64,000 nucleotides of DNA from an uncultured Eubacteriales bacterium (GCA_934486895.1 CAKSQZ010000001.1:1-64000), one strand, 5' to 3'; counted from the stretch's first letter, positions 7,614-16,919 are shown. Numbers and translations: made by a program. The notes: a model not told the origin generated them from the letters alone.

Positions 7614-9398
7614 TTAATTTTCTTTTTTTATGTTTATGCCGAGCTCATCGAGCTGTGCGTCGTCACACGGGGACGGGCAGCCGCTCATCAGCTCTCTGGC
7701 ATTCTGCATTTTCGGGAACGCGACTACATCACGCAGGCTGTCACATCCGAGCAGGAGCATACACAGTCTGTCGAGTCCGATACCCATGCCGCCGTGCGGC
7801 GGTGCGCCGTACTTAAAAGCGTTGGTCAAAAAGCCGAACTTTGTCTGAGCTTCTTCATCGGAAAGTCCGAGCGCAGAAAACATCTTTTTCTGGAGTGTCG
7901 GGTCGGTTATACGGATCGAACCGCTCGACAGCTCAACGCCGTTGAGAACAAGATCATACGCCTTTGCACGAACTTTTGCGGGATCGCTCTCAAGATACTG
8001 TATGCATTCGTCCATAGGTGCGGTGAACGGATGATGCATAGCGTCCCAGTTGCCGGTTTCATCGTTATACTCAAAGAACGGGAACTCGGTGATCCACAAA
8101 AGATTATATTCATCCTGCGGAATAATATCCAGCTTTTTAGCCATTTCAAGGCGGAGCGCGCCGAGCGTTGGAAGTGTTATCTTATCCTTATCGGCGATAA
8201 TGACGACAACATCGCCGGTCTGTGCGCCGACCCGTTCGATTATCGCCTGCATCTGCTCAGGCGTCATAAACTTGGCAAAGGACGATGTGATACCGTCCTC
8301 GGTGAGTCTGATCCAAGCCATGCCCTTAGCGCCGATGCCCTTTGCAGACTCTGTCAGACGGTCGATCTCCTTGCGGGTGTAGACCGAGACGGCGTTTTTC
8401 GCACAGACTGCTCTGACACTGCCGCCGTTCGCGCAGGCACCTGAGAACACGCCGAAGCCGCAGTCTTTGACAATATCCGAAAGATCGGTTATCTTCATTT
8501 CAAAACGGGTGTCGGGTTTATCGGAGCCGTAGGTGTTCATAGCGTCCGCATAGGTGAGTCTCGGAAGCGGCAATGTTATATCCTTGCCGAGGATCTCTTT
8601 GAACAGGCGCTTCATATATCCCTCGCCGACAGCGAGGACATCTTCCATATCGACAAACGACATTTCAAGGTCGATCTGAGTGAATTCGGGCTGACGATCC
8701 GCTCTGAGGTCCTCGTCGCGGAAGCAACGCGCGATCTGCATATACCGGTCAAATCCCGAAACCATAAGCAGCTGCTTATATATCTGCGGCGACTGCGGGA
8801 GAGCATAAAACTCGCCGTGGTAAAGACGGCTCGGGACAAGATAGTCTCTCGCGCCCTCGGGAGTGGACTTTATGAGCATAGGAGTTTCAATTTCCAAAAA
8901 TCCGTTTTCATCAAAATAGTCTCTTGTGACCTTTGCGATACGGTGGCGCGCCATGATATTGCGCTGAAGATCGGGACGGCGAAGATCGACATAACGGTAT
9001 TTCAGACGAAGCTCGTCCTTAACATTGGAATTTTCGACGATCTCGAAAGGAGGCGTCTGCGCTTCGGAAAGCACGCGAAGCTCGCTGACCGCGATCTCAA
9101 CATCGCCTGTGGAGATATCTTTATTGACAGCGCTTCTCATTCTGACTTCACCCGCAGCGAGCAAAACAAATTCCGAGCGGACAGCAAAAGCCTTATCAAA
9201 CACCGCACGGTCGGTAGTTTCGTCAAACGCGAGCTGAACGATACCGCTGCGGTCGCGCAGGTCGATGAATATCAGTCCGCCGAGGTCGCGCTGCTTTTGC
9301 ACAAAGCCGCAGACAACGGCTGCTTTGCCGCAGTCGGACGCGCGAAGCTCGCCGCAATAATGCGTTCTTCTTTTGTTGCCAAGCGTTTCTATTTCCAT
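7614..9398 (-). CDS. aspS: Aspartyl-tRNA synthetase
   Basis: Class II synthetase charging tRNA-Asp, 594 aa, the usual bacterial size. An N-terminal OB-fold anticodon-binding domain (about 1-110) is followed by the catalytic core with motif 2 (FRDEDLRADRQPEF, near 215), an inserted GAD domain (about 290-410), and motif 3 (GIGLDRL, near 540). AAAGGAGA precedes the ATG. It lies 16 bp after hisS and is presumably cotranscribed from the His T-box leader. Whether it also charges tRNA-Asn cannot be read here; no gatCAB is in the window. Confidence 0.97.
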   Translation of the reverse strand: MEIETLGNKRRTHYCGELRASDCGKAAVVCGFVQKQRDLGGLIFIDLRDRSGIVQLAFDETTDRAVFDKAFAVRSEFVLLAAGEVRMRSAVNKDISTGDVEIAVSELRVLSEAQTPPFEIVENSNVKDELRLKYRYVDLRRPDLQRNIMARHRIAKVTRDYFDENGFLEIETPMLIKSTPEGARDYLVPSRLYHGEFYALPQSPQIYKQLLMVSGFDRYMQIARCFRDEDLRADRQPEFTQIDLEMSFVDMEDVLAVGEGYMKRLFKEILGKDITLPLPRLTYADAMNTYGSDKPDTRFEMKITDLSDIVKDCGFGVFSGACANGGSVRAVCAKNAVSVYTRKEIDRLTESAKGIGAKGMAWIRLTEDGITSSFAKFMTPEQMQAIIERVGAQTGDVVVIIADKDKITLPTLGALRLEMAKKLDIIPQDEYNLLWITEFPFFEYNDETGNWDAMHHPFTAPMDECIQYLESDPAKVRAKAYDLVLNGVELSSGSIRITDPTLQKKMFSALGLSDEEAQTKFGFLTNAFKYGAPPHGGMGIGLDRLCMLLLGCDSLRDVVAFPKMQNARELMSGCPSPCDDAQLDELGINIKKEN

Positions 9399-9414
9399 TT
9401 CAAACTCTCCTTTA

Positions 9415-10725
9415 TTACTGCTTATCGAATTTTTCGATACTGTCGTTCAAGTCGCCGAGCGCCTTATCGATCGACATATCATAAAGCGCATGGATAAGAC
9501 CGTCCGGCAGTGAGATCTCGCGCTGTTCGCCGCTCGACATATCCTTGATCTTTGCGGCTTTCTGCTCGATCTCGTTGTCGCCGAGGACGACTGTGTATTT
9601 AGCGCCGATCTTATCGGCATATTTCATCTGCGCTTTTAATCCTCTTCCCGACATATCGGTGACAGCCGAGAAGCCTTCTTTTCTGAGCATATCGCAAAGC
9701 TTTATTGCCTGAGAGGACGCCGATACGCCGAGCGGAGCAATATAAAGCTCCGGCTTTTTATCCTCCGGAAATTCAGCGCCCTGCTCTTCCATGAGCATAA
9801 GCAACCGCTCAAGTCCCGCCGCAAATCCGAGCGACGGCAGATCAGCTCCGCCGAGCTCCGATGCAAGTCCGTCATATCTGCCGCCTGCGCAGACAGCCAT
9901 GCCGTTTGCAATGAATTCAAAAACGGTTTTGGTATAGTAATCAAGGCCTCTGACGATCTGCGGGTTGACAGTGTAGCTCACGCCTGCGGCGTCGAGCCCT
10001 GCTTTAACGCTTTCAAAATGCTCACTGCACTCCTCGCAGATATAATCGAGGATCTTCGGGGCATTCGCCGCGATAGACGAGCAGACACTCGATTTGCAAT
10101 CGAGGATGCGCATGGGGTTGCGCTCAAGGCGGTCAAGGCAGGTATCGCAAAGCTGATCCTTATATTTTTCAAAGTATTCTTTGAGCGCCGCTGTGTATTT
10201 TGCGCGGCATTTCGGACAGCCGATAGAGTTTATCTCAAGCGACACACCCTTGAGCCCGAGCCGATCGATCAGAGTTTTAGCGAGCAGTATCACCTCAGCG
10301 TCCGCAGAAGGAGCCGCCGCGCCGATGCACTCAACTCCGAACTGATGAAACTCTCTGAGCCTGCCCTTTTGCGGCTTTTCATAACGATAGCAGGTCGTGA
10401 GGTAATACGCCTTGACAGGCAGCGCATCGTTGAACAAGCCGTGTTCAAGCACGCTTCTCATAACTCCCGCAGTGCCTTCCGGGCGAAGAGTTATCGATCT
10501 GCCGCCTTTATCATCGAAAGTGTACATCTCCTTTTGCACGACATCGGTGGTATCGCCGACCGAGCGCAAAAACAGCTCCGTTTTCTCGAAAACGGGAGTA
10601 CGCAGTTCGCGAAATCCGAAGAGTGCGGCTGTATCCGCGGCAACGCTTTCGATATGGTGCCATTTGTGCGCCTCGCACGGTAGCATATCGAGTGTGCCTT
10701 TTATTGCAGTCGCTGTTAGATCCAT
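9415..10725 (-). CDS. hisS: Histidyl-tRNA synthetase
   Basis: Class II synthetase charging tRNA-His, 436 aa. It shows motif 2 (TLRPEGTAGVMR), the histidine-A motif RGLDYYTKTVFEF near residue 260, motif 3 (GFAAGLERLLMLM) and a C-terminal anticodon-binding domain. The upstream leader is a T-box with a His specifier codon (CAT), so uncharged tRNA-His should raise expression. The ATG has AAGGA about 9 nt before it. aspS follows in the same direction. Confidence 0.97.
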   Translation of the reverse strand: MDLTATAIKGTLDMLPCEAHKWHHIESVAADTAALFGFRELRTPVFEKTELFLRSVGDTTDVVQKEMYTFDDKGGRSITLRPEGTAGVMRSVLEHGLFNDALPVKAYYLTTCYRYEKPQKGRLREFHQFGVECIGAAAPSADAEVILLAKTLIDRLGLKGVSLEINSIGCPKCRAKYTAALKEYFEKYKDQLCDTCLDRLERNPMRILDCKSSVCSSIAANAPKILDYICEECSEHFESVKAGLDAAGVSYTVNPQIVRGLDYYTKTVFEFIANGMAVCAGGRYDGLASELGGADLPSLGFAAGLERLLMLMEEQGAEFPEDKKPELYIAPLGVSASSQAIKLCDMLRKEGFSAVTDMSGRGLKAQMKYADKIGAKYTVVLGDNEIEQKAAKIKDMSSGEQREISLPDGLIHALYDMSIDKALGDLNDSIEKFDKQ

Positions 10726-10752
10726 TTTATTTCTTCCTTTCTCTATACAAAT

Positions 10753-10791
10753 GAAAATCCGCCCTTAAAGCTTTTTAGAAGTTTAAGGACG
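10753..10791 (-). terminator. T-box terminator of hisS
   Basis: Stem with arms CCGTCCTTAAA and TTTAAGGGCGG (one mismatch), then ATTTTC on the minus strand. It is the terminator alternative of the hisS T-box. Confidence 0.75.
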
Positions 10792-10964
10792 GGTTGACCG
10801 TGGTGCCACCTTAATTCGGGCAGAAAGCCCCTCTTTTGCTGCCGTGAAAAAGCCGCACGGCGCGGCGGCTCCCGAATGTCTTCAAAAACATATCATATCC
10901 TATGCGGCTCTCAGCTCACGCCGCGCTCTCTGTCGGGATACGTTTTCTACTCTTTTCGTTCTCA
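10753..10964 (-). promoter_or_regulatory. T-box riboswitch, histidine specific
   Basis: The conserved T-box sequence AAGGTGGCACCACGG lies at about 10799-10813. Stem I is closed by TCCCGA (10938-10933) pairing with TCGGGA (10875-10870). The triplet directly inside that closing helix is CAT (10878-10876), a His codon matching the downstream gene. The same geometry, specifier beside the closing helix, is seen in the leuA and ilvB T-boxes of this window. Confidence 0.92.
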
Positions 10965-10971
10965 GCCGATG

Positions 10972-11000
10972 TTTTTATCTCGAATAAATACGCCAATCAA
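10972..11000 (-). promoter_or_regulatory. Candidate promoter of the hisS leader
   Basis: TTGATT (11000-10995), 17 bp, TAAAAA (10977-10972), overlapping the mgsA stop codon. The -10 is weak, so readthrough from mgsA is also possible. Confidence 0.35.
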
Positions 11001-11370
11001 GATCGCCGCGGTTAAGACCGTGGATCAAGACCTCGCCTGTGGCGATGTTGGTTGCGACCGGAATGTTGTGGACATCGCAAAGACGAAGAAGCGTCATATC
11101 ATTGGGCTCATTCGGCTTTGCGGTGAGAGGATCGCGGAAAAACAAGACCATGTCTATCTCATTGCAGCCGATGCGCGAAGCGATCTGCTCGCCGCCGCCC
11201 TGAGGGCCGCTCAAAAATCTGGTTATGCTGAGACCTGTTGCGTCTGCGACGAGCTTGCCGGTAGTACCGGTAGCGCAGATATTATGACGGCTCAGAATTC
11301 CGCAATATGCAATACAAAACTGAACCATGAGCTCTTTTTTGGCGTCGTGTGCTATCAAAGCTATGTTCAC
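10975..11370 (-). CDS. mgsA: Methylglyoxal synthase
   Basis: Converts dihydroxyacetone phosphate to methylglyoxal and phosphate, a bypass of lower glycolysis under phosphate limitation. It is 131 aa, close to the usual length, and all family blocks are present: IALIAHDAKK at the N terminus, TGTTGKLV near 35, SGPQGGGEQI near 55 and FFRDPLTAKPNEPN near 80. The start codon is GTG with AAAGGAGA upstream. It is the second gene after minD; in many Clostridia mgsA sits at the end of the mre/min cluster. Confidence 0.95.
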   Translation of the reverse strand: MNIALIAHDAKKELMVQFCIAYCGILSRHNICATGTTGKLVADATGLSITRFLSGPQGGGEQIASRIGCNEIDMVLFFRDPLTAKPNEPNDMTLLRLCDVHNIPVATNIATGEVLIHGLNRGDLDWRIYSR

Positions 11371-11391
11371 AATGCTCTCTCCTTTTGTTTG

Positions 11392-12138
11392 CTAACAGTA
11401 TTTTTTAAGCTTCATGAGCGGAATGTTTTCCCCGCAGATACGACCTGCGATATTGGAAAACGCTATTTTGGCAGGCGTTCCGTCAAACAGCGGTTCGCCG
11501 GTTGTCGAACATTCGATAACGCTCGGATCATGCGGAACGACGCCGATAAGACGGATTCCCGAAAGATCGATAACGGTATCTATATCGTAATACACACGGT
11601 TTTTAACCAGTGCACAACAAAACTTATTTATGATAAGACGGCGGTCTGTTATACCGAGATCGCCGAGCTTTTTGCGGACAAGAGAAGCATCTCTCACGCA
11701 GACGGGATCGGGCGTTACGACAACGACCGCATTATCTGCGCATTGAGCCGCGCTGTCAAACGAATCGCCGACACCCGCAGGACAATCGATCAAGACATGA
11801 TCGAAGATCTGAGCCAGACGATAAGTCAGCTTTTTAAGGCGATCGGTGTTAGATTTATCCGAATAATAAGCAGGAGCGGGCAGCAGAAAAAGCCTTTCCT
11901 CTCCTTTAACGGGGATCACGGCCTGTGAGACTGTGCATCTGTCGTCGATAATATCGCCGACGTCAAACAGCACATTCTGCGACATATCGGTTAAAATATC
12001 AAGCGTTCTCAGCCCTGCGTCCAACTCGACGAGCACGACCGATCTACCCCGCTTACACAGTTCTCTGCCGAGAAAGACAGAAGCGGTGGACTTCCCTACT
12101 CCGCCTTTTCCCGATGTGATAACTGTTGTTTTTTCCAT
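11392..12138 (-). CDS. minD: Septum-site determining ATPase MinD
   Basis: Membrane-associated ParA-type ATPase that positions the division septum, 248 aa. The deviant Walker A KGGVGKST is at residues 10-17, with VLIDCPAGVG as the Walker B region. The ATG at 12138 has GGAGG 6 nt upstream and replaces a longer in-frame start. The C terminus (IPLMKLKKYC) is short and basic, and does not clearly show the usual amphipathic membrane helix. Neither minC nor minE is adjacent: the gene sits alone between PBP2 and mgsA with its own consensus promoter. Confidence 0.9.
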   Translation of the reverse strand: MEKTTVITSGKGGVGKSTASVFLGRELCKRGRSVVLVELDAGLRTLDILTDMSQNVLFDVGDIIDDRCTVSQAVIPVKGEERLFLLPAPAYYSDKSNTDRLKKLTYRLAQIFDHVLIDCPAGVGDSFDSAAQCADNAVVVVTPDPVCVRDASLVRKKLGDLGITDRRLIINKFCCALVKNRVYYDIDTVIDLSGIRLIGVVPHDPSVIECSTTGEPLFDGTPAKIAFSNIAGRICGENIPLMKLKKYC

Positions 12139-12170
12139 AATATACCTCCGAGACACATTCCCACGATGTT

Positions 12171-12199
12171 ATTATAACATATAGACAACAATCTGTCAA
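12171..12199 (-). promoter_or_regulatory. Consensus promoter of minD-mgsA
   Basis: TTGACA (12199-12194), 17 bp, TATAAT (12176-12171): a perfect sigma-A consensus. minD-mgsA is therefore an independent unit as well as a possible extension of the mre operon. Confidence 0.85.
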
Positions 12200-12250
12200 A
12201 TATAATGTTTAGATTTGTTTAAAAAGATTATTAGGTGTCGATCCGAATTC

Positions 12251-14260
12251 CTATTTAAGGACATTGATGTTTTTGACCGTGTCTTTCTGAACCTCGGAGA
12301 AGAAATATTCATCATAGATCGCCTTAACGGCAGGCGCACAGCTAAAGCCGTGCAGACCGTGTTCAACAACTATCGCGACAGCGATCTCGGGATCGTCATA
12401 CGGTGCGAACGAGATAAAAACGCCGTGGTCGTCTCCTGTGTTCTGAGCAGTACCCGTCTTACCGCCGACTTCGAGCTTATAGTTGCCGAAAACACTTGCG
12501 GCTGTACCGTCGAGCGCGGCGGAAAGCATACCTTGCTTAACCGTATCGATAGCGTCTGCGGCAAGCCCTGTTTGTGCGGCAACTTCCGGATCGCTGCCCT
12601 TGACGGTTGTTTGCAGATCATAGGATTTAACGCGGTTTAAAAGTCTTGTCTTATAGCGCGTTCCGCCGTTTGCAATGGTTGCGGTATAGGTCGCGAGCTG
12701 AAGCGGTGTGTATAAATTATACGACTGACCGATAGCCGCCTGAATAGTATCACCGGCATACCATGTCGCACCGATCGACTGAGCATATTCCGGCCCTGCA
12801 AGAACGCCGCTCGCCTCACCTATCTCAACACCTGTTTTAACGCCGAAGCCGAGCTTTCTGCAATAGCTGTTGAGCGAGCCTATGCCGAGTCGGTTGCCAA
12901 GCTCATAGAAGAAAACATTGCACGAATACGAAAGCGCCTGTACAACTGTTTCCGAGCCGTGATAGCCCATACATCTGAAGTGCATATTGCGGAAATTATA
13001 GCCGCCCGAGCAATAGATAGTTTCGGATTTTTGGACCTTGCCCAGAGTAAGACCGATCGCGGCGACTCCCGGTTTAAAGGTCGAGCCGGGCTGATATGTT
13101 CCGTCAAACGCGCGATTGAACAGCGGTTTTAAACTGTTTTTAAGCAGTTTATCATAGTTTTTCTCATAATCCTTCATATTATAAGTCGGATATGTCGCGC
13201 TGGCAAGGATATCTCCTGTGTGGATATTAACAACAACCATTGCGCCTGCATTTGCGTTCGGCTGTTTTTTTCCGATCTCGTTTATAACCGATTTAAGACC
13301 GTTTTGAGCAACCATTTGCAGATCTATATCAAGCGACAGCATTACAGTATTGCCCGGAACAGCCTCGCGCTCGACGATGGTGCTTACCGTGCCGTCATCA
13401 TTTCTGACAACCCTGTTCACACCGTCCTTACCCTTGAGATATTCCTCAAAAGCAAGCTCGACGCCGGATTTACCTACACGGTCGTTAAGCGCATAGCCTT
13501 TTTGCTTCAGAGTATCCCAGTCCTCCGCATAGATCGGGCCGAGTGTTCCGATCATGTGGGGAGCAAGATCATCATAAGTGTACTCTCTGACGGGAACAGA
13601 GCTTATTGTGACCCCCTTCAAAGAATCGCTCGACTCTTTGAGCAGAGCGCGGACACTCTCTGTTATATCCTCCGCAAAGGTATAAGGATACGACACCGAA
13701 AAATCCTCATAGTCCATAGTGTATCGTATACCGAGCAATGTGCGGAAAAGCGCGGTGCCCCGGTATTCCGAAAGCTCATACTTTTCGATCATTGCGTCCA
13801 CGCAGTTATCTGCGGTGGCATAATGATTAAGACCGAGCTTTTGGAGCATGGACGATACATTTCGCTGAGCAAATCCGGATTCCTCCGATGTATCGAATAC
13901 ATATGGCTCGTTTTTGGTCATAGGCAGTTCGTCACGCCATTCGAGATTGTTTTTTTGAAGCAGCCCTACAAGCGTTACAAGTGTTTTATTTATATCCTTG
14001 TTTTCCGGCAGATAAGATTTATCGAGCACAATATTATAACCGTCGCGATTGACAGCGATCGGCCTGCCGTAGCGGTCGAGTATCTCTCCTCTTGCCGCTT
14101 TGACAGTCACCTTTTGGGAATTTGACGCTGTTGCCTTGACATTGTAGACATCATAATTCAGTATTTGCAGATCTCCGAGGCGCAAAACATAGACGAGGAT
14201 AAAAGCGACTGCCAGAATGCACAAGACCGCACTTCGGGTGTTTTTAAACCTCGGTCCCAT
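12251..14260 (-). CDS. mrdA: Penicillin-binding protein 2 (elongation transpeptidase)
   Basis: Class B transpeptidase of the elongasome, 669 aa from the ATG at 14260. One membrane segment (about 12-32) precedes the pedestal domain and the transpeptidase domain. The catalytic triad motifs are visible: STFK near 390, SCN (in YSCNVFF) near 450 and KTGT near 595. The frame extends seven codons upstream through the mreD stop, but MGPRFKNTRSAV matches a usual PBP2 start. It follows mreD with a short overlap and should be cotranslated in the mreBCD operon. No rodA is adjacent. Confidence 0.93.
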   Translation of the reverse strand: MGPRFKNTRSAVLCILAVAFILVYVLRLGDLQILNYDVYNVKATASNSQKVTVKAARGEILDRYGRPIAVNRDGYNIVLDKSYLPENKDINKTLVTLVGLLQKNNLEWRDELPMTKNEPYVFDTSEESGFAQRNVSSMLQKLGLNHYATADNCVDAMIEKYELSEYRGTALFRTLLGIRYTMDYEDFSVSYPYTFAEDITESVRALLKESSDSLKGVTISSVPVREYTYDDLAPHMIGTLGPIYAEDWDTLKQKGYALNDRVGKSGVELAFEEYLKGKDGVNRVVRNDDGTVSTIVEREAVPGNTVMLSLDIDLQMVAQNGLKSVINEIGKKQPNANAGAMVVVNIHTGDILASATYPTYNMKDYEKNYDKLLKNSLKPLFNRAFDGTYQPGSTFKPGVAAIGLTLGKVQKSETIYCSGGYNFRNMHFRCMGYHGSETVVQALSYSCNVFFYELGNRLGIGSLNSYCRKLGFGVKTGVEIGEASGVLAGPEYAQSIGATWYAGDTIQAAIGQSYNLYTPLQLATYTATIANGGTRYKTRLLNRVKSYDLQTTVKGSDPEVAAQTGLAADAIDTVKQGMLSAALDGTAASVFGNYKLEVGGKTGTAQNTGDDHGVFISFAPYDDPEIAVAIVVEHGLHGFSCAPAVKAIYDEYFFSEVQKDTVKNINVLK

Positions 14261-14270
14261 TTTCTCTCTT

Positions 14271-14888
14271 TCAAAATACATTTATATCCCTCGCTTTAAC
14301 GCCGCGTCTGCTGCGGCGGTTTCTTGCGGCATACTTTCTTCTCACCGCTTCAAGCTTTTCGGGTACGACGCCCTGCGGACGGCGATACTTATTCTTAAAT
14401 CCGAACACGACTGTGAACAGTGCATAGATCGGGATCAGCATCAAAATTGTGTAGACCGCGCCGCCAAAATAAAAACTGCGATAGAGGCTCCATGCGCCCT
14501 CGCAAAGTGCAGTGCCTGCAATCCATTCGCAAACGGAATTTAAAAATATCGGAATGATCGATAAAAAGACCGCTGTTCGCAGTCGGCGCTGGAAATAAAA
14601 TTCGTGCATAAGGCTGACTATCAGTGCAAACAGCAGGTAGATCACAGCGTGATATCCCGGAACCGTGAGCGAATTCATGTCGGTCAGCATACCGCAGATC
14701 ATTCCGAATATCATCGAACGAAGATCGTTCTCATGCGATGCGAAGCAGAGTGTCAGAATGAAAAGCGGCGAAAAATATGAGCCGCCGACGGGTATCATCA
14801 GCGGTGTGTACTGTATGAGATATGCGAGAAGCACTGCGGCGGCATATCCGAGATTTTTTCTGAATTTTGGCGATTTGAACAGCCTCAC
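14271..14888 (-). CDS. mreD: Rod shape-determining protein MreD
   Basis: Small integral membrane protein of the rod-shape complex. Its 205 aa contain about five hydrophobic segments and a highly basic C terminus rich in Arg/Lys. Sequence conservation in this family is low, so the call rests on size, topology and position between mreC and PBP2. The start is GTG at 14888 with GGAGG 8 nt before it. The last codons overlap the longest PBP2 frame. Confidence 0.85.
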   Translation of the reverse strand: MRLFKSPKFRKNLGYAAAVLLAYLIQYTPLMIPVGGSYFSPLFILTLCFASHENDLRSMIFGMICGMLTDMNSLTVPGYHAVIYLLFALIVSLMHEFYFQRRLRTAVFLSIIPIFLNSVCEWIAGTALCEGAWSLYRSFYFGGAVYTILMLIPIYALFTVVFGFKNKYRRPQGVVPEKLEAVRRKYAARNRRSRRGVKARDINVF

Positions 14889-14921
14889 GCGACGCTCCTC
14901 CTTCCTGTTGATCTTTAAAAT

Positions 14922-15776
14922 TTACGACGCGGGCTTTAAACTGCTCTGACCGTCAAACGAGGTTATGACCATTACTTCCTCAACACTGAAAACATCGACC
15001 GCCGGCTTTATAACAGCGTAATATCCGAGGTCGTTGCCCGACGAGCGAACTTCCGTGACCGTGCCGATGATCTGGCCTTTCGGGAAAACTCCGCCCTCTC
15101 CCGACGAGATGATAAAATCTCCCGCGGCAACCGAGTTTTCTCTCGGAAGATATGTTATCTTGCAAAGTCCGGATTTGACAAGCTGCGCGTCGCCTGTGAC
15201 ATTGCCGCTGTCCACCGTTCGGTTATCGAGGGCGGAAACATTAAGGCTCGGGTTCAATATAGTTTTTACAACGCTTTGTGTCAGCGAAACTTCACCGATA
15301 TAACCTACAAGACCCTGCGAGGTTATAACGGGATCGTAAAGCGAAACGCCGGCGGACGAGCCTGCATTTATCGTGAAGGTGCCGAAGGGCTGAGTCGTAT
15401 CTCTGCCGATGGCGACCGCAGGCTGGAATTCAAAGCTGGTGTTTTCTTTTTTTATCTGAAGATAATCCTCATAAAAATCGAGCTGGCGCTTTATATCTTC
15501 ATAATCGGTGAGATTATAATTTGCTTTCGCTAGCTGATCTTTAAGCTCTTTATTCTCCTGCTTCAGCTTTTCCGATGACGAAAAGTTTTCGGCTGTGCCT
15601 GAGAAAAAGTCATATACCGCATTGGCGGCGGACTGGAACGGACGGGCAATTGCACCGAAAATGTCCGACTGCGGCGCGTTTATCGCAAAAACGGCTGTTG
15701 CGCCGCCGATAAGCGCGATAACAAGCACAATACCGAGCAGTATTTTAAATCGTTTGCTCTTAAAAAAGAAGCGCAA
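14922..15776 (-). CDS. mreC: Rod shape-determining protein MreC
   Basis: Single-pass membrane scaffold linking MreB to the wall synthases, 284 aa. One transmembrane helix (about 11-31) is followed by a coiled-coil stretch rich in Lys/Glu/Asn (about 65-105) and a beta domain with family motifs such as GLVGYIGEV and GDFIISSGEGGVFPKG. The start is a TTG at 15776 with AAGGAG 9 nt upstream. It lies between mreB and mreD in the standard order. Confidence 0.93.
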   Translation of the reverse strand: MRFFFKSKRFKILLGIVLVIALIGGATAVFAINAPQSDIFGAIARPFQSAANAVYDFFSGTAENFSSSEKLKQENKELKDQLAKANYNLTDYEDIKRQLDFYEDYLQIKKENTSFEFQPAVAIGRDTTQPFGTFTINAGSSAGVSLYDPVITSQGLVGYIGEVSLTQSVVKTILNPSLNVSALDNRTVDSGNVTGDAQLVKSGLCKITYLPRENSVAAGDFIISSGEGGVFPKGQIIGTVTEVRSSGNDLGYYAVIKPAVDVFSVEEVMVITSFDGQSSLKPAS

Positions 15777-15789
15777 GACTTACAACTCC

Positions 15790-16815
15790 TTAATAATATT
15801 TCGGGCGGTTTTTGAATGTTGTGAACGGAAGATCGAGTTCGAGGCGCTTTTCAAGGCCGAGTGCAACACAGTTCATAGGATCGTTTGCAACGATAACGGG
15901 AACAGAAACACGATCGGATATAATGCGGTCGATTCCCGGCAGGTTAGCGCTGCCGCCTGTGAGCAGGATCCCTCTGTCGATAATATCCGCAGCAAGCTCA
16001 GGCGGAGTTTTTTCGAGTGTGGAACGGACTGCTTCGATAATGGTCGAGATAGGCTCAGACATAGATTCTCTGACTTCAGCGGCAGTTACGGTGACATTCT
16101 TAGGCAGACCGTCGATCATATTTCTGCCGCGAATTTCGATAAACTCGCTGTCGTCGTTTCCGTATTCATAAGCCGAACCGATAGTCATTTTAATATTCTC
16201 CGCAGTGATCTCGCCGATAAGCAAATTATGCTTTTTGCGGATATACGAGATTATGGCTTCGTCAAAGCTGTCGCCCGCTGTTCTGATCGAATTGAATGTT
16301 ACAATGTCGCCGAGCGAAATGACCGCGACCTCAGTTGTGCCGCCGCCGATATCGACGACCATGCTGCCGACCGAATCCCACACAGGGAGATCCGCGCCGA
16401 TAGCAGCCGCCATAGGCGCTTCGATCAAATCGACCGTGCGCGCGCCTGCCTGACGGGCAGCGTCGAACACGGCTCTGCTTTCAACCTCGGTGACTCCTGC
16501 GGGGACGCTGATAAGCACCCTTGCCCTGGAAACAAACGAGCCGCGCATTGCTGAACGCATAAGCTTTTTAAGCATTGCGACTGTTACATCAAAGTCGGCA
16601 ATAACGCCGTTTTTAAGCGGTTTGACCGCAACGATCGAGCCCGGCGTTCTGCCGATCATTTCTCTCGCTTCTTCGCCGACAGCGCGTACGGTATCTGTCT
16701 TGACTTCGACTGCGACGACCGACGGCTCGCTCGAAATTATGCCTTTTGATTTTACGCAAACCCTTGTGTTTGCAGTGCCCATGTCTATGCCGATATCTCT
16801 GCTTATTATCTGCAT
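15790..16815 (-). CDS. mreB: Actin-like cell-shape protein MreB/Mbl
   Basis: Actin homologue directing lateral wall synthesis, 341 aa. The phosphate 1 motif DIGIDMGTANTRV lies at the N terminus, VVDIGGGTTEVAVIS near 160 is phosphate 2, and ILLTGGSANLPGID near 290 is the adenosine motif. Two ATGs, six bases apart, are possible; the GGGAG site fits the second (16815) better than the first (16821). The downstream order mreC-mreD-PBP2 suggests this copy is the operonic MreB rather than an isolated Mbl. Confidence 0.94.
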   Translation of the reverse strand: MQIISRDIGIDMGTANTRVCVKSKGIISSEPSVVAVEVKTDTVRAVGEEAREMIGRTPGSIVAVKPLKNGVIADFDVTVAMLKKLMRSAMRGSFVSRARVLISVPAGVTEVESRAVFDAARQAGARTVDLIEAPMAAAIGADLPVWDSVGSMVVDIGGGTTEVAVISLGDIVTFNSIRTAGDSFDEAIISYIRKKHNLLIGEITAENIKMTIGSAYEYGNDDSEFIEIRGRNMIDGLPKNVTVTAAEVRESMSEPISTIIEAVRSTLEKTPPELAADIIDRGILLTGGSANLPGIDRIISDRVSVPVIVANDPMNCVALGLEKRLELDLPFTTFKNRPKYY

Positions 16816-16846
16816 TTTCATTCTCCCTCTGATATATTAAAATTCC

Positions 16847-16868
16847 GCCTGTCCGAAAACGGGCAGGC
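16847..16868 (-). other. Hairpin in the mreB leader
   Basis: GCCTGCCCG-TTTT-CGGACAGGC forms a nine-pair stem with one mismatch in the untranslated leader about 30 nt before mreB. The following bases (GGAATTTT) are a poor T tract, so this may be an mRNA-stability or attenuation element rather than a terminator. Confidence 0.45.
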
Positions 16869-16890
16869 TTTCCCAAATTAGCCTTTTAAC

Positions 16891-16919
16891 ATTATACTAC
16901 ACTTTTATTTTTTATTCAA
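16891..16919 (-). promoter_or_regulatory. Promoter of the mreBCD operon
   Basis: TTGAAT (16919-16914), 17 bp, TATAAT (16896-16891). Confidence 0.7.

Noticed and set aside
8817..9497. A plus-strand frame of 226 codons across aspS and the end of hisS
   Set aside because: It spans two real genes on the other strand and shows no domain.
16847..16868. A terminator in the mreB leader
   Set aside because: The stem is good but the following tract (GGAATTTT) is a poor terminator; kept only as a hairpin.
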